Notes: a model not told the origin generated them from the letters alone. A stretch of DNA of 64,000 nucleotides from Velthaea sp965214335 (GCA_965214335.1 CBDCBO010000005.1:558001-622000); one strand, 5' to 3'. Numbered from the stretch's first letter, positions 50,458 to 59,717 are shown. A program made the numbers and translations.

Positions 50458-53241
50458 GTGCTTGCAGTGGATCCGGTGTTTGAAGCGCTCCACCCGACCG
50501 TAGCGGCGTGGTGCGATGCGCATCTCGGTACACCCACGCCGCCGCAAGCGGCCGCTCTGCCGATAGCCCGCGCCGGGCGAAGTACGCTGGTCTGCTCGCC
50601 AACCGGCACGGGCAAGACACTGGCCGCGTTTTTGCCGGTGATGTCGAGTTTGGCGCAGCGCCGCGACGACGATGCGCTCTTTCCGCGCCCATTTTGCATG
50701 TACATCTCGCCCTTACGCGCGCTCGGTTACGACGTCGAACATAATTTGCGGCGGCCGCTGCGCGAAATGGGCCTGCTCGAACGACCGACGACCGAACGGG
50801 CCGCAAAGCGCCGCGGGCGTATCCGCGAGCAGTTCGTGCGCACCGGCGTGCGTACCGGTGACACGCCGGTCGAAGAACGCCGGCTGATGATGACGCGCCC
50901 GCCGCACGTTCTCATCACCACGCCTGAATCGTTGGCGCTCATGCTGGCGATGGAATCGTATCGCAAGACGTTGCGCGCGGTCGAAACCGTCATCATCGAT
51001 GAAGTACACGCCCTCGCGGGCAACAAGCGCGGCGCACAACTTGCGCTCTTACTGGAATCGCTCGAAGCGATCGTGGCGCAACCGCTACGGCGGGTCGGCC
51101 TTTCGGCAACGGTTGCTCCGCTCGATCGCGTGGCGGCGTATGTCGCGGGTACCGGACGCGACTGCGCGATCGTCGACTGCCGCGGACTGCGGTCGATCAA
51201 GCTCGATATCATCGCGCCGTTCGCCGGCGCGATGGCACCGCTCGCGACCGCCGCCCGCGCCGCCTACGCGTTGACGCAAGACGTCCGCACGACGCTGGTT
51301 TTCACCAATGTGCGCAGCCAAGCCGAACGGGTGGCTCACGAGATGGAAGCTGCCGGCGAGCCGGCGGCCGAAATCGACGTGCTCGAACCGGTGCGTGACA
51401 AACCGGCTCGCGACCGGCGCATCGGCGTGCATCACTCCGCGCTCGAGCGCAGCCTGCGCCATCGGGTCGAAGCGCAGCTTCGCGACGGCACGCTGCGCAC
51501 GGTGGTGTGCTCGACGTCGCTCGAACTGGGCGTCGACATCGGGTTCATCGATCGGGTGATCGTGCTGGGTGGCGCGCGCGGGATGACCTCGACCTTGCAG
51601 CGCGTGGGACGCGCGGGGCACCGGCCGGGCGCCGTCGCCACCGGCGTCGTCATCGCGCAAGACCGCGACGACATCATCGAAGCGGCGGCCACCCGCCGCT
51701 GCATCGCCGACGGCGTCATCGAAGAACTGGCGTTGCCCTTGGCGCCGCTCGACGTCCTCGCGCAGTGGCTCGTCGGCAGCGTCGCCTACGATCGCCGGTT
51801 ACCGATTGCCGATGCGCTCGCGACGGCGCGACTGGCGTATCCGTACCGCGACCTCACCGAAGCCGATCTGCGCCGCTGTATCGACTTTCTCTCGGGCGGC
51901 GGGGCCGGTGCCGACGAGGCCCACGTGCGGCGCTTAGGAGCGGATGCCGACGCGATCTACGGGTTGGGCCGTGAGGTGTCGTCGGCGTTCTTTGAAAACG
52001 TCGGCACGATTCCCGATGAACGCACCGTCGGCGTCGTCGCCAAAGGCGGCTCGAAAATCGGTCGCCTCGACGAAACGTTCGCCGCCAGCCTGAAAACCGG
52101 CGACGTCTTTCTGCTCGACGGCCGGACCCTGCGGGTCAAAGACGTCGGCAGCGGCGGGCTTGAAGTCGAGCCGTATGCGGGCCGGCCCAACGTTCCGCAG
52201 TGGTCGTCGCACCTCAAGGGCGTATCGCTGCCGCTTGCGCGCGAAGTGAGTTTGTTGCGCCGCCGGGTGGCCGCCGAACTACGGGCCGGTGGCCCCCAGC
52301 CGGCGCTAGCGTATTTGCGGATGCGCTACGCGCTCGACGGTGTCGAAGCCGCGCACGTGGTGCGCTACATCGCGCAGCAGCTCGCGCTTTCCGACGTGCC
52401 CGAAGACGATCGCCCGATCGTCGAAATCTATCGGATGGATAAGCGCCAAACCGCCGTGTTCCACACCTGCGCCGGCCGGCGCGTGAACGAGACGTTGGCC
52501 CGGATGGTCGGCGCGCGAATCTCGCACAAGTATTCGTGTAATACGCAGTTGAGCACCGATGACAACGGTTTTCTCGTTGCGCTTCCGCCGCGCAAGTCGA
52601 TTCCCGATGACGGCTGGGCGGGACTGCTGTATGTCGCGGATTTTGAGGCCGACTTGTTAGCCGGATTGCGTGCATCGTATCTGTTGCGGCAGCAATTCCG
52701 CTATGTTGCCAATACGGGCTTGCTCGTTTTGCGCCGCGCCGGCGGGCAAACGCTGCGGCGCGGTGCGCTCAGCTGGAACGCGCAGCGAATCTTCGACCGG
52801 CTCTTTGAGGCCGATCGCGACTTTCCGCTCATCCGCGAAACGATCCGCGTTGTGACCCGCGATTTACTCGACGCGCCGGCGGCGTTGCGGTATCTCAACG
52901 AGCTGCCGGGGGCGGCGCGGGTTCTTCATCCGGCGGCGGCTACGCCGTTCACGTTCGGCATCGTTACCTCGAGTTTCGGCGACTCTGTCGTGATGGACGA
53001 TCGCGCCAGCATGATTGAGGCGCTGCACGAACGCGTGCTCGCGCTACTGGGCGAAACGCCGCAGGACGAACTCGACCTGCTGGCCCAAACGGCGAACGCG
53101 TCGCTCGGCGCGGAGGGCGCGCTCGGCGACGACGCGCCGCTCGGGAAAAAAACGGCATGGCGGGAAGCCGTTGGTCGCGGTCCGCTCGTCAATCTCGATG
53201 AGCGCGGCCAACCCGTTCTGTTCGGAACAAAAGGTCCGTGA
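50458..53241 (+). CDS. Ligase-associated DNA damage response DEXH-box helicase (Lhr-like)
   Basis: About 927 residues from GTG at 50458 (GTG 50467 also possible); the frame upstream runs into the LexA-box promoter. Helicase core: Q-like TPPQAAALPIARAG, Walker A SPTGTGKT (47-54), DEVH (181-184), SATVAPLD, VFTNVRSQAERVAHEM, CSTSLELGVDIGFID and GRAGHR. A long C-terminal region (about 500-927) is typical of Lhr-core. The 3' end overlaps pdeM by 4 bp, which is the arrangement of the ligase-associated repair set rather than of a general Lhr. Confidence 0.92.
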   Translation: MLAVDPVFEALHPTVAAWCDAHLGTPTPPQAAALPIARAGRSTLVCSPTGTGKTLAAFLPVMSSLAQRRDDDALFPRPFCMYISPLRALGYDVEHNLRRPLREMGLLERPTTERAAKRRGRIREQFVRTGVRTGDTPVEERRLMMTRPPHVLITTPESLALMLAMESYRKTLRAVETVIIDEVHALAGNKRGAQLALLLESLEAIVAQPLRRVGLSATVAPLDRVAAYVAGTGRDCAIVDCRGLRSIKLDIIAPFAGAMAPLATAARAAYALTQDVRTTLVFTNVRSQAERVAHEMEAAGEPAAEIDVLEPVRDKPARDRRIGVHHSALERSLRHRVEAQLRDGTLRTVVCSTSLELGVDIGFIDRVIVLGGARGMTSTLQRVGRAGHRPGAVATGVVIAQDRDDIIEAAATRRCIADGVIEELALPLAPLDVLAQWLVGSVAYDRRLPIADALATARLAYPYRDLTEADLRRCIDFLSGGGAGADEAHVRRLGADADAIYGLGREVSSAFFENVGTIPDERTVGVVAKGGSKIGRLDETFAASLKTGDVFLLDGRTLRVKDVGSGGLEVEPYAGRPNVPQWSSHLKGVSLPLAREVSLLRRRVAAELRAGGPQPALAYLRMRYALDGVEAAHVVRYIAQQLALSDVPEDDRPIVEIYRMDKRQTAVFHTCAGRRVNETLARMVGARISHKYSCNTQLSTDDNGFLVALPPRKSIPDDGWAGLLYVADFEADLLAGLRASYLLRQQFRYVANTGLLVLRRAGGQTLRRGALSWNAQRIFDRLFEADRDFPLIRETIRVVTRDLLDAPAALRYLNELPGAARVLHPAAATPFTFGIVTSSFGDSVVMDDRASMIEALHERVLALLGETPQDELDLLAQTANASLGAEGALGDDAPLGKKTAWREAVGRGPLVNLDERGQPVLFGTKGP

Positions 53242-54011
53242 AGCCGGTCGCGCCGGCCGGTGAGTTTCCGCTGGCCGATGGAATTCTAGCGTTAGCTGCC
53301 GGCTTTGCCTTTTTGGTGCGATCGCGCGTGCTGCTCGTCGCCGACGCGCACTTCGGCTACGAGGACGTGATGGGCGGAGGCGCGGCGCTGCCGTTGTGGA
53401 GTACGGCTGAGATGGCCGCGTCGATTGCGATTGCCGCGCGACGGAGCGGCGCGCGTGAGATCGTCTTTCTGGGCGATATCATCCATGGCGCCGGTATGAG
53501 CGAGGGCGCGGCCCGGATCGTCGCGGGGGCACTTGACGAGTTGCGCGCGATTGCCGCGCTAACGCTGGTGGCGGGCAATCATGAAGGGCGTTCACGCGGC
53601 GTTGCCATCATGGGACCGACCGTTGAACACTGCGTGCGCGACGGCTGGCTGCTCATGCATGGGGACCGGCCGGCGCCACTGGGCGCGCGAACGGTGATCG
53701 GTCATTTGCATCCCAGCCTGCATTTGGGCGGCGGCGTCACGTCGCCCGCATTCTTGGGCAGCGAGCGCGTTGTCGTCGTGCCGGCACTCACGCCGTACTC
53801 CGCCGGTTTAGACGTCCTTTCCGATGAGTGCATTGCTGCGCTGCGGATGTGGAACGTGCGCCGGCGCGATCTCCACGTTGTTGCCGCGACGCCCGAACGC
53901 GTCTTTCCGTTCGGAACGCTATCGGCGTTGTGTGCCGCGCTGCACCGTCCGGCGGCCAGCCGTCCCGCGACGCCGGGATTCGCTCGCCGTCGCCGGCTCA
54001 AGCCGGATTGA
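53238..54011 (+). CDS. pdeM: Ligase-associated DNA damage response endonuclease PdeM
   Basis: 257 residues from GTG at 53238. Calcineurin-like phosphoesterase motifs in order: DAHFG (36-40), FLGDIIHG (Asp80), GNHE (113-116), HGD (141-143), GHLHP (155-159). The opening FPLADGILALAAG and the two-part GH motif match PdeM-type nucleases that accompany the DEXH helicase. Same operon as the helicase and hence under the LexA box at 50405. Confidence 0.9.
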   Translation: MKPVAPAGEFPLADGILALAAGFAFLVRSRVLLVADAHFGYEDVMGGGAALPLWSTAEMAASIAIAARRSGAREIVFLGDIIHGAGMSEGAARIVAGALDELRAIAALTLVAGNHEGRSRGVAIMGPTVEHCVRDGWLLMHGDRPAPLGARTVIGHLHPSLHLGGGVTSPAFLGSERVVVVPALTPYSAGLDVLSDECIAALRMWNVRRRDLHVVAATPERVFPFGTLSALCAALHRPAASRPATPGFARRRRLKPD

Positions 54012-54021
54012 CCGCAGCGCA

Positions 54022-54582
54022 TCAGCCCAATAGCTGCAGATAGTCGAGCGCGGCGTAGACGCTCGCGACGTGCGAGCCCGTCGTGATTCGGCCGCTGCGC
54101 ACCACTTCCCGAATGCCGGCGAGCGGGACGTATTCGACCGTGATATCCTCGGTCGGATCGAAGGCCTGCGCGACGCGCTGCTCCGCGTTGCGCACGAGAA
54201 AGAGATGAAAAGCGCCGTTCGAGTTGGTGGGATCGGCCTGATAGGTTCCGATGAGTTCCGGCTCGTCACCGACGTAGCCGGTCTCCTCGGCAAGTTCGCG
54301 TTCGGCGCACGTGCTCGCCGTTTCACCTTCATCGATCGAGCCCGCCGGAAGCTCGAGTAATGTGCGTCCCGCTCCATGCTTATATTGCCGGACGAGTACG
54401 ACTCGTGCATCGGTCGTTAACGCGAAGATGATGGTGAAGCCGCGCGTCTCGCGTACATAATATTGTTCGATAACGGTCCCGTCCGGCAATTCGATCGTGT
54501 CGCTGCGCAGACGCAGAAACGGTGTAACGATCGGATAGCTCGATGTGAGAATGCGCCAGCCCGGTTCTCGTTGTTCGTTCAT
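54022..54582 (-). CDS. NUDIX hydrolase (ADP-ribose pyrophosphatase-like)
   Basis: 186 residues. The Nudix box reads GSIDEGETASTCAERELAEETGY. Surrounding strands (VLVRQYKHGAGRTLLELPAGSIDEG) match ADP-ribose pyrophosphatase-type NUDIX proteins, which clear ADP-ribose or other nucleoside diphosphate derivatives. Convergent with pdeM (10 bp). A role in repair metabolism is only suggested by position. Confidence 0.92.
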   Translation of the reverse strand: MNEQREPGWRILTSSYPIVTPFLRLRSDTIELPDGTVIEQYYVRETRGFTIIFALTTDARVVLVRQYKHGAGRTLLELPAGSIDEGETASTCAERELAEETGYVGDEPELIGTYQADPTNSNGAFHLFLVRNAEQRVAQAFDPTEDITVEYVPLAGIREVVRSGRITTGSHVASVYAALDYLQLLG

Positions 54583-54659
54583 CGTGCATGGGAATACGAC
54601 GCAGCGGCGCGGAATAATGCGCGATTGCGCGACTTCCGATTTTTTGGAGATACGGAACT

Positions 54660-54983
54660 ATCGAAGCGATAAAGATCGGCGAGCATTACGATACGACCTA
54701 CGGCACGCTCTGGAAAGACGGAACCTATTTCCCCCGCGGTACGGCGGTTTTCGTCGTCGGTCTGCACATCGAACAAGGGTACTGCGTGCGCTTCCCGGCG
54801 GAAGTCGACGGCGAGCCGCTCGAAACGTGGGAAGATTGGGACGAAGTCGATTTCTTAGCCGCTCAAGGATCGGTCGACCGGACGGTCACCTTACCGGCGA
54901 GCGTGCTGGCGGAAGCGCGCGAGGTGCTCGACGATGCCGAAGACGGCTGTCATTTGCATCTGCACGAAACCGACGACGACTGA
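54660..54983 (+). CDS. Hypothetical protein, possible non-ATG start
   Basis: The coding pattern runs in one frame from about 54660 to TGA at 54981-54983, giving about 107 residues (EAIKIGEHYDTTYGTLWKDG..., ending in an acidic HLHLHETDDD tail). No ATG, GTG or TTG occurs in frame before GTG 54786, yet the upstream part reads as a soluble domain. GGAG at 54646-54649 is correctly spaced for an ATC start at 54660. Either an unusual start is used or the protein begins at 54786 (65 residues). Function unknown. Confidence 0.45.
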   Translation: MEAIKIGEHYDTTYGTLWKDGTYFPRGTAVFVVGLHIEQGYCVRFPAEVDGEPLETWEDWDEVDFLAAQGSVDRTVTLPASVLAEAREVLDDAEDGCHLHLHETDDD

Positions 54984-54995
54984 ACCCGGCGAACG

Positions 54996-55256
54996 ATGGT
55001 CCCCGCACCGCTGCGCCCACGCCAGAACGCGCTCGTCATCGTGTCACTGTTCCTCGTTGCGGGAGCGCTGTTTCCCTGGAGTTCCCGTCTCCGCCTAAGC
55101 TGCGCGGCCGCTGCCGGCGGTATCGTGCTGGTGCTGCTCGTATCGCGTTTGCGGATGCCGACCGGTGTTACCCGCGATGCTCGGGCCGACGATACGCAAG
55201 AGCGGATCGATACCATTCGCGCCGCGCGTGACGCCCGCATGCGCCGGCCGCGCTAG
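54996..55256 (+). CDS. Small membrane protein (86 residues)
   Basis: ATG 54996, 12 bp after the previous gene. Two hydrophobic helices (about 12-28 and 34-52), then a charged C-terminal tail (DARADDTQERIDTIRAARDARMRRPR) predicted helical and cytosolic. Family not recognised. Its stop overlaps the convergent ligase stop. Confidence 0.5.
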   Translation: MVPAPLRPRQNALVIVSLFLVAGALFPWSSRLRLSCAAAAGGIVLVLLVSRLRMPTGVTRDARADDTQERIDTIRAARDARMRRPR

Positions 55257-56935
55257 CGCTTCTCGGCTGCGGCGACGCCTTCGCGGGCGAGCATGTCCCG
55301 GTAGATTTCTTGTACCCGCGCAAGGTTGTCGATGTCGGCCGGTAACTTATCGGGGCGCAGCCGGACAATACGCGGAAAGCGCAACGCGAAGCCGGACTCG
55401 TGTAACGTGCTCGGCGCGATGATGTCGAAGGCAATCTCGAGAACGATCGCGGGCTCGACGGCGAGCGCATGTCCGCGCCGGCCGATTTCGTGGGCCACAA
55501 ACCACGGTGTCAGCTCGGCAATCTCGAGGTCGGTGAGCCCCGAATAAGCCTTGCCGATCGTGAGCAACGTACCGCCGGAGCCGCGGACGGCAAACGTATA
55601 ATCCGACAGCACGTGAGCGCGCTTGCCGTGACCCCACTCGACGGCAACGACGACGACGTCAAGAGTTGAAAGCTCGCGCTTGAGTTTAAGCCACCACTTA
55701 CCGCGGCGGCCGGGTGCGTACGGTGCATCGGTTCGCTTGAAAATAAGCCCTTCGTTACCGGCGGAGCGCGCCTCCGTGAAGCGCTGCGCGACGACGTCCG
55801 ATGGCGCGCCGCTTTGCAAGGCCGTCCACGGCGCCGGCGTCACCGGCTCGTAGTCGCGGTCCAAGAGTTCGGCGAGTAAACCGCGCCGTTCGACGAGCGG
55901 GCGATCGAGTAAAATATCATCCGCTTGCGCAAGCAGATCGAAGACGATGAAGCGCACCGGAACCTCGGCGCGTAATTCGGCGGAAACGGCCTTGCGCTGC
56001 AACCGTGCCTGTAGATAGCGGAACGGCAGAACGTGACCGTCGCGTTGCGCGATGATTTCTCCGTCGAAAATACAGGCAGTCGCAATCGCAGCGAGCGCAT
56101 CGACCACCTCGGGAAACGCGGCGGCCACATCATTGAGCGTTCGCGAGAAAAGCGACACCCGTTCGCCCGTCACGTGCGCTTGGATGCGGACGCCGTCGTA
56201 CTTGTCTTCAACGAGCCACGTGCCGGCGGCTAATTCTTTGTAGTCCGAACCGTATGCGATGGGCGATGCAAGCATGAACGCGAGCGGCGAATGGTAGTTA
56301 AGCGAAACCTCCGCGAGCGTGTCGTGACGCGCCGCCACGGCGACGGTACCGATGTCGCCGGCCGCGCTCGCCGCGCGGCGAACGGCGACGGGTTCGCGCG
56401 CGAACGCGGCCGCAACCGCGTCCACAACGAGACCTTCGCGCAGCCCGATGCGCAAGTCGCCGGTCATGATCTTGATGAGATACGTCGCTTCGAGCGGATC
56501 GGTGCACGTGCCCAAAATACGCTCGCACAGGATCTGCCGCTTACGTCCGGCCGCTTTGCCCGAAGCGTCGGCGATCTCATCGAGCAACAGCTTGAGCGAA
56601 CCGGGATGCAAGGTGTCGCGAAAGAGTCCAAGATCGGCCGGTGATGCAACGAGCGGTCCCAACGCCGCACCCAAGTCGCCCGTCGCACGATAGCCGGCGC
56701 CCAACGCCGCATCGTCGATGCCCCAAGCCGTTTTCGCTGCCGCAACGATGGTTCGCCCGCCGATTGCCAGCGACCGTTCTTCACGCTGCGCGAACGGGTT
56801 GCCGCTAAAGAAGCGCGTCGCCGCCGCCAGATCGGCGTCGTCGAGCGTTTGCAAATAGGCGGCAACCAACGCGATCTTCTCGAGTTTCGCGGGCGTTCGG
56901 GCGATCGACGCTGCGGTTTGGGCAAAAGCAATCAT
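55253..56935 (-). CDS. ATP-dependent DNA ligase (ligase-associated DNA damage response type)
   Basis: 560 residues from ATG at 56935; the longer frame to 57049 overlaps the neighbouring Lrp-like gene. N-terminal DNA-binding domain (1-220), then the adenylation domain with motif I KYDGVR and nucleophile Lys245, motif III (RFIVFDLL), motif IV EGLIFKR (395-401) and motif V WWLKLKR (414-420), then an OB fold ending in RFPRIVRLRPDK. Length and order fit archaeal-type LigB-like ligases of the damage-response set, not LigD. It joins breaks processed by its partners at 50458, 53238 and 57496. No LexA box was seen directly upstream. Confidence 0.92.
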   Translation of the reverse strand: MIAFAQTAASIARTPAKLEKIALVAAYLQTLDDADLAAATRFFSGNPFAQREERSLAIGGRTIVAAAKTAWGIDDAALGAGYRATGDLGAALGPLVASPADLGLFRDTLHPGSLKLLLDEIADASGKAAGRKRQILCERILGTCTDPLEATYLIKIMTGDLRIGLREGLVVDAVAAAFAREPVAVRRAASAAGDIGTVAVAARHDTLAEVSLNYHSPLAFMLASPIAYGSDYKELAAGTWLVEDKYDGVRIQAHVTGERVSLFSRTLNDVAAAFPEVVDALAAIATACIFDGEIIAQRDGHVLPFRYLQARLQRKAVSAELRAEVPVRFIVFDLLAQADDILLDRPLVERRGLLAELLDRDYEPVTPAPWTALQSGAPSDVVAQRFTEARSAGNEGLIFKRTDAPYAPGRRGKWWLKLKRELSTLDVVVVAVEWGHGKRAHVLSDYTFAVRGSGGTLLTIGKAYSGLTDLEIAELTPWFVAHEIGRRGHALAVEPAIVLEIAFDIIAPSTLHESGFALRFPRIVRLRPDKLPADIDNLARVQEIYRDMLAREGVAAAEKR

Positions 56936-57036
56936 TGCTGGTGCAACGGCAACGCGCGGGTGCGAAATTCCTCGCGTTCTACTCGCCCAACCGGAACGGG
57001 GCAGGACTCGCGGTGCGCGCCCGGTAGGCGGTCGGG

Positions 57037-57315
57037 GTGATAACGGCACTTGTCCTCATGAAGGTTGAACCCGGCGCGGTCAAGCGGCTAGCCGAGGAAT
57101 TGCTCGCGATCGACGGGGTGACTGAAGCGTACAGCGTTGCGGGTCCGTACGATCTCGTCGCCATAGCGCGCGTCCGGGCGCACGAACAACTCAGCGATCT
57201 CGTAACGGAACTCATCGGTTCGCGGCCGGGCATCATCAGCACCGAAACGCTCATCGCGTTCCGCGCATTCGCCAAGCGCGATCTCGGACTCGTGTGGGAC
57301 ATCGGCTCCGAGTAG
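57037..57315 (+). CDS. Stand-alone Lrp/AsnC ligand-binding (RAM) domain protein
   Basis: 92 residues from GTG at 57037. The full length is one alphabetabeta ACT-like RAM domain (ALVLMKVEPGAVKRLAEELLAIDGVTEAYSVAGPYDLVAIARV ... ELIGSRPGIISTETLIAF) without the N-terminal HTH of Lrp/AsnC regulators. Such single-domain proteins can sense amino acids or form mixed oligomers with Lrp proteins. It diverges from the ligase gene with a 101-bp gap. Confidence 0.85.
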   Translation: MITALVLMKVEPGAVKRLAEELLAIDGVTEAYSVAGPYDLVAIARVRAHEQLSDLVTELIGSRPGIISTETLIAFRAFAKRDLGLVWDIGSE

Positions 57316-57360
57316 CCGCTCGAGCCAAGATCACGACGACCGTTGTAGTGTCCAACGTAC

Positions 57361-57376
57361 GTCCGGTGATACGGAC
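57361..57376. terminator. Weak hairpin between the RAM-domain gene and the exonuclease gene
   Basis: GTCCG-GTGATA-CGGAC is a 5-bp stem in the 180-bp gap 57316-57495, where the two genes converge. No T-run. The rest of the gap shows nothing I can name. Confidence 0.25.
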
Positions 57377-57495
57377 CCACCGTCGGTTGCGTATCGAGGA
57401 TGGAACCGGACAAGCGAAGCCGCCTTTGCGGTTAGCCGCCATCTCCGGGCGGTCGTGGCTCGGGCGTCGCAGCGTACGATAGCCGGACCGCCGGC

Positions 57496-58515
57496 TCAGA
57501 ACAGCGCGAGTTGTTGATGTTCGTCTAAGTATTCAGCGTCGAACCCCATGCGCCGCAAGCGCCAGACGAAATCGCGCCAGCCGTGGTTGAGTAACACTTT
57601 CTTCGGCTGCGCGATTTCGAGATAGCGCAGCAGAGCGGGGAAATCGGCGTGATCGCTCAAGGCGAACGCCGCATCGGCGCCATATTGGTACGTTGCGCCG
57701 CGGTTGAGAGCCCAGCCGGTCAAGACCGCGCTACGCGTCGGTTTTCCGCGCAAAGCGACCGGCAGCGCTTTTCCGCTCGGTGGCCAGAGCAGCGCGCGCG
57801 TCCCGTCGTATGTCGCCGCATCGTACTTCTCAAACGGCGGCAGCCGCACACCGCACGCTTCGTAGACGCGCGCCATGTTGTAGATCGCACCGTGCACCGT
57901 CAACGGAATCGCCGCTTTGCCCAGAATCGCCATGGCCTCTTGGGCTTTCCCCAGCGAATAGGCGTAAAAGACCGGCGCGCAGCCGTCGGCGAGTGCTCGC
58001 GAAGCGAATTCGATCATCGCGTCTTCCACTTCGTCGCGTGACGGAAACACGTATTGCGGCCGGCCATACGTGCACTCCATGAGCAGCACATCGCACTGCT
58101 TGACTTCAGCCGGCTCGCACGTATACGTGCGGCCGAGTTTGAAATCGCCGGTGTACACGAAACTGCCACCGGCGCCCTCGATGAGCAACTGCGCGCTGCC
58201 CAGAACGTGACCGGCGGAAAACATGGTGAGCCGGTGTTCGCCTTCCATCCAGGGTTGATTGTAGGCGTACGTTTCGTAGCTGATCTCGAACGGCTCGGCC
58301 GCCGGCAGCAGCGACTGTTGCGCCCGCGGGCGGCCCCGGGTACCGAGGCGCAGTTTACACACCTCGGCATTATGGGGTGTAGTGACGATGGTTTCGTGCA
58401 CGCGCGCGTGGTCGCTGTGGCCGTGCGAAACGTAGCAGCGCGAACGCATGCGCATCGAATCGATCCATAAATCCAACGCGGCCACGTAAAGCGACTTACC
58501 GGTTACTGAAAACAT
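57496..58515 (-). CDS. Ligase-associated DNA damage response exonuclease (MBL fold)
   Basis: 339 residues from ATG at 58515. Metallo-beta-lactamase motif HGHSDH (31-36), then SAGHVLGSAQ, YTGDFKLGRT, LLMECTYG, a beta-CASP-like YAYSLGKAQEAM, and the C-terminal histidine motifs LSDHADF and LLNHG. Proteins of this form accompany the ATP-dependent ligase, DEXH helicase and PdeM. A perfect SOS box sits 6 bp before the ATG. Because no ribosome binding site fits between them, the start could be further upstream (58617). General CPSF-like RNA/DNA nucleases are the alternative reading. Confidence 0.82.
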   Translation of the reverse strand: MFSVTGKSLYVAALDLWIDSMRMRSRCYVSHGHSDHARVHETIVTTPHNAEVCKLRLGTRGRPRAQQSLLPAAEPFEISYETYAYNQPWMEGEHRLTMFSAGHVLGSAQLLIEGAGGSFVYTGDFKLGRTYTCEPAEVKQCDVLLMECTYGRPQYVFPSRDEVEDAMIEFASRALADGCAPVFYAYSLGKAQEAMAILGKAAIPLTVHGAIYNMARVYEACGVRLPPFEKYDAATYDGTRALLWPPSGKALPVALRGKPTRSAVLTGWALNRGATYQYGADAAFALSDHADFPALLRYLEIAQPKKVLLNHGWRDFVWRLRRMGFDAEYLDEHQQLALF

Positions 58516-58521
58516 TGCGAC

Positions 58522-58535
58522 CGAACAAGCGTTCG
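58522..58535. promoter_or_regulatory. LexA/SOS box upstream of the MBL-fold exonuclease gene
   Basis: CGAACAAGCGTTCG on the plus strand (and its complement) matches CGAAC-RNRY-GTTYG at every fixed position. It lies 6 bp from the exonuclease ATG; an ATTATG (plus-strand) box at 58580-58585 could be the -10 on the minus strand, so the operator would fall in the leader. Confidence 0.65.
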
Positions 58536-58668
58536 AGTTTTCCCGGGCTGCACCCTTCGGCCGGCCCCTGCGGTTAACTTCATTATGACGCGATGTCGAT
58601 GCCATGCCGGCGTACACGATTCGATACCCTCAACTCCTCGCTCACCCGTCCTTATCTAAGGAGATACC

Positions 58669-59631
58669 GTGGCCCGAATCTATGACTCCATCATCGACAC
58701 ATTCGGCAATACACCGCTCGTCCGCATCCCGCGCATCAATAAGGGGCTGGGCGGCCAAATTCTCGTCAAACTCGAATCATTCAATCCCGCGGGTAGCGTT
58801 AAAGACCGTATCGGCGTAGCGATGATCGAAGCGGCTGAGCGTGAAGGCCGGCTGCGCCCCGATACGATCATCGTCGAGCCGACATCGGGCAATACCGGCA
58901 TCGCGCTTGCGTTCGTGGCTGCCGCGAAGGGCTATCCGCTCATTCTCACGATGCCCGAAACGATGACTGTCGAACGGCGCAATCTGCTCAAAGCGTACGG
59001 CGCGCAACTCGTGCTGACGCCCGGCGCGGACGGCATGAAGGGCGCGATCGCCAAGGCCAAGGAAATTTATGAAAGCGACCCGGGCCGCTATTTCATGCCG
59101 CAGCAGTTCGATAACCCGGCCAATCCCGAAATCCACCGGCGCACGACCGCTGAAGAAATCTGGCGCGACACCGACGGTCAGGTCGATATCTTCATCGCCG
59201 GCGTCGGCACGGGCGGCACGGTCACGGGGGTCGGTCAAGTTCTCAAAGAACGCAAACCCGGCGTCACGATCATCACCGTTGAACCCGATACCTCGACGGT
59301 ACTGTCGGGCGGTAAGCCCGGCCCGCACAAGCTCCAAGGCTTCGCGCCCGGCTTCATCCCCTCGATTCTCGATACGACGGTGTATAGCGAAGTGATCAAG
59401 GCCTCGTTCGAGGATTCGATCGCGACATCACGGCGTTTGGCGCGCGAAGAGGGCGTGCTCCTCGGCATCTCGGCCGGGGCCAACGTATGGGCGGCATTGC
59501 AAGTCGCCGCGCGGCCCGAATCGGCCGGCAAGACCATCGTGGTCATCGGTTGCGACACCGGTGAACGTTACCTTTCAAGCCCGTTATTCGCCGATCAGGA
59601 AGCCAACGTTTTCGAGCCGGTTCTCGCCTAA
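58669..59631 (+). CDS. cysK: Cysteine synthase A (O-acetylserine sulfhydrylase)
   Basis: 320 residues, GTG at 58669 with AAGGAGATACC before it, the strongest ribosome binding site in the window. PLP lysine Lys45 in FNPAGSVKDR, EPTSGNTGIALA substrate loop, GVGTGGTVTGVGQ phosphate loop, and GISAGANVWAAL. Makes L-cysteine from O-acetylserine and sulfide; cysE is not adjacent. Confidence 0.97.
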   Translation: MARIYDSIIDTFGNTPLVRIPRINKGLGGQILVKLESFNPAGSVKDRIGVAMIEAAEREGRLRPDTIIVEPTSGNTGIALAFVAAAKGYPLILTMPETMTVERRNLLKAYGAQLVLTPGADGMKGAIAKAKEIYESDPGRYFMPQQFDNPANPEIHRRTTAEEIWRDTDGQVDIFIAGVGTGGTVTGVGQVLKERKPGVTIITVEPDTSTVLSGGKPGPHKLQGFAPGFIPSILDTTVYSEVIKASFEDSIATSRRLAREEGVLLGISAGANVWAALQVAARPESAGKTIVVIGCDTGERYLSSPLFADQEANVFEPVLA

Positions 59632-59717
59632 ACGCGGCGCGTTGGACGCACATTCCGGCTCTTCGAACCTGCGGACATGGCGCACGTCATAGGAGGGCAC
59701 CGGGCTGCGCCGCCACT

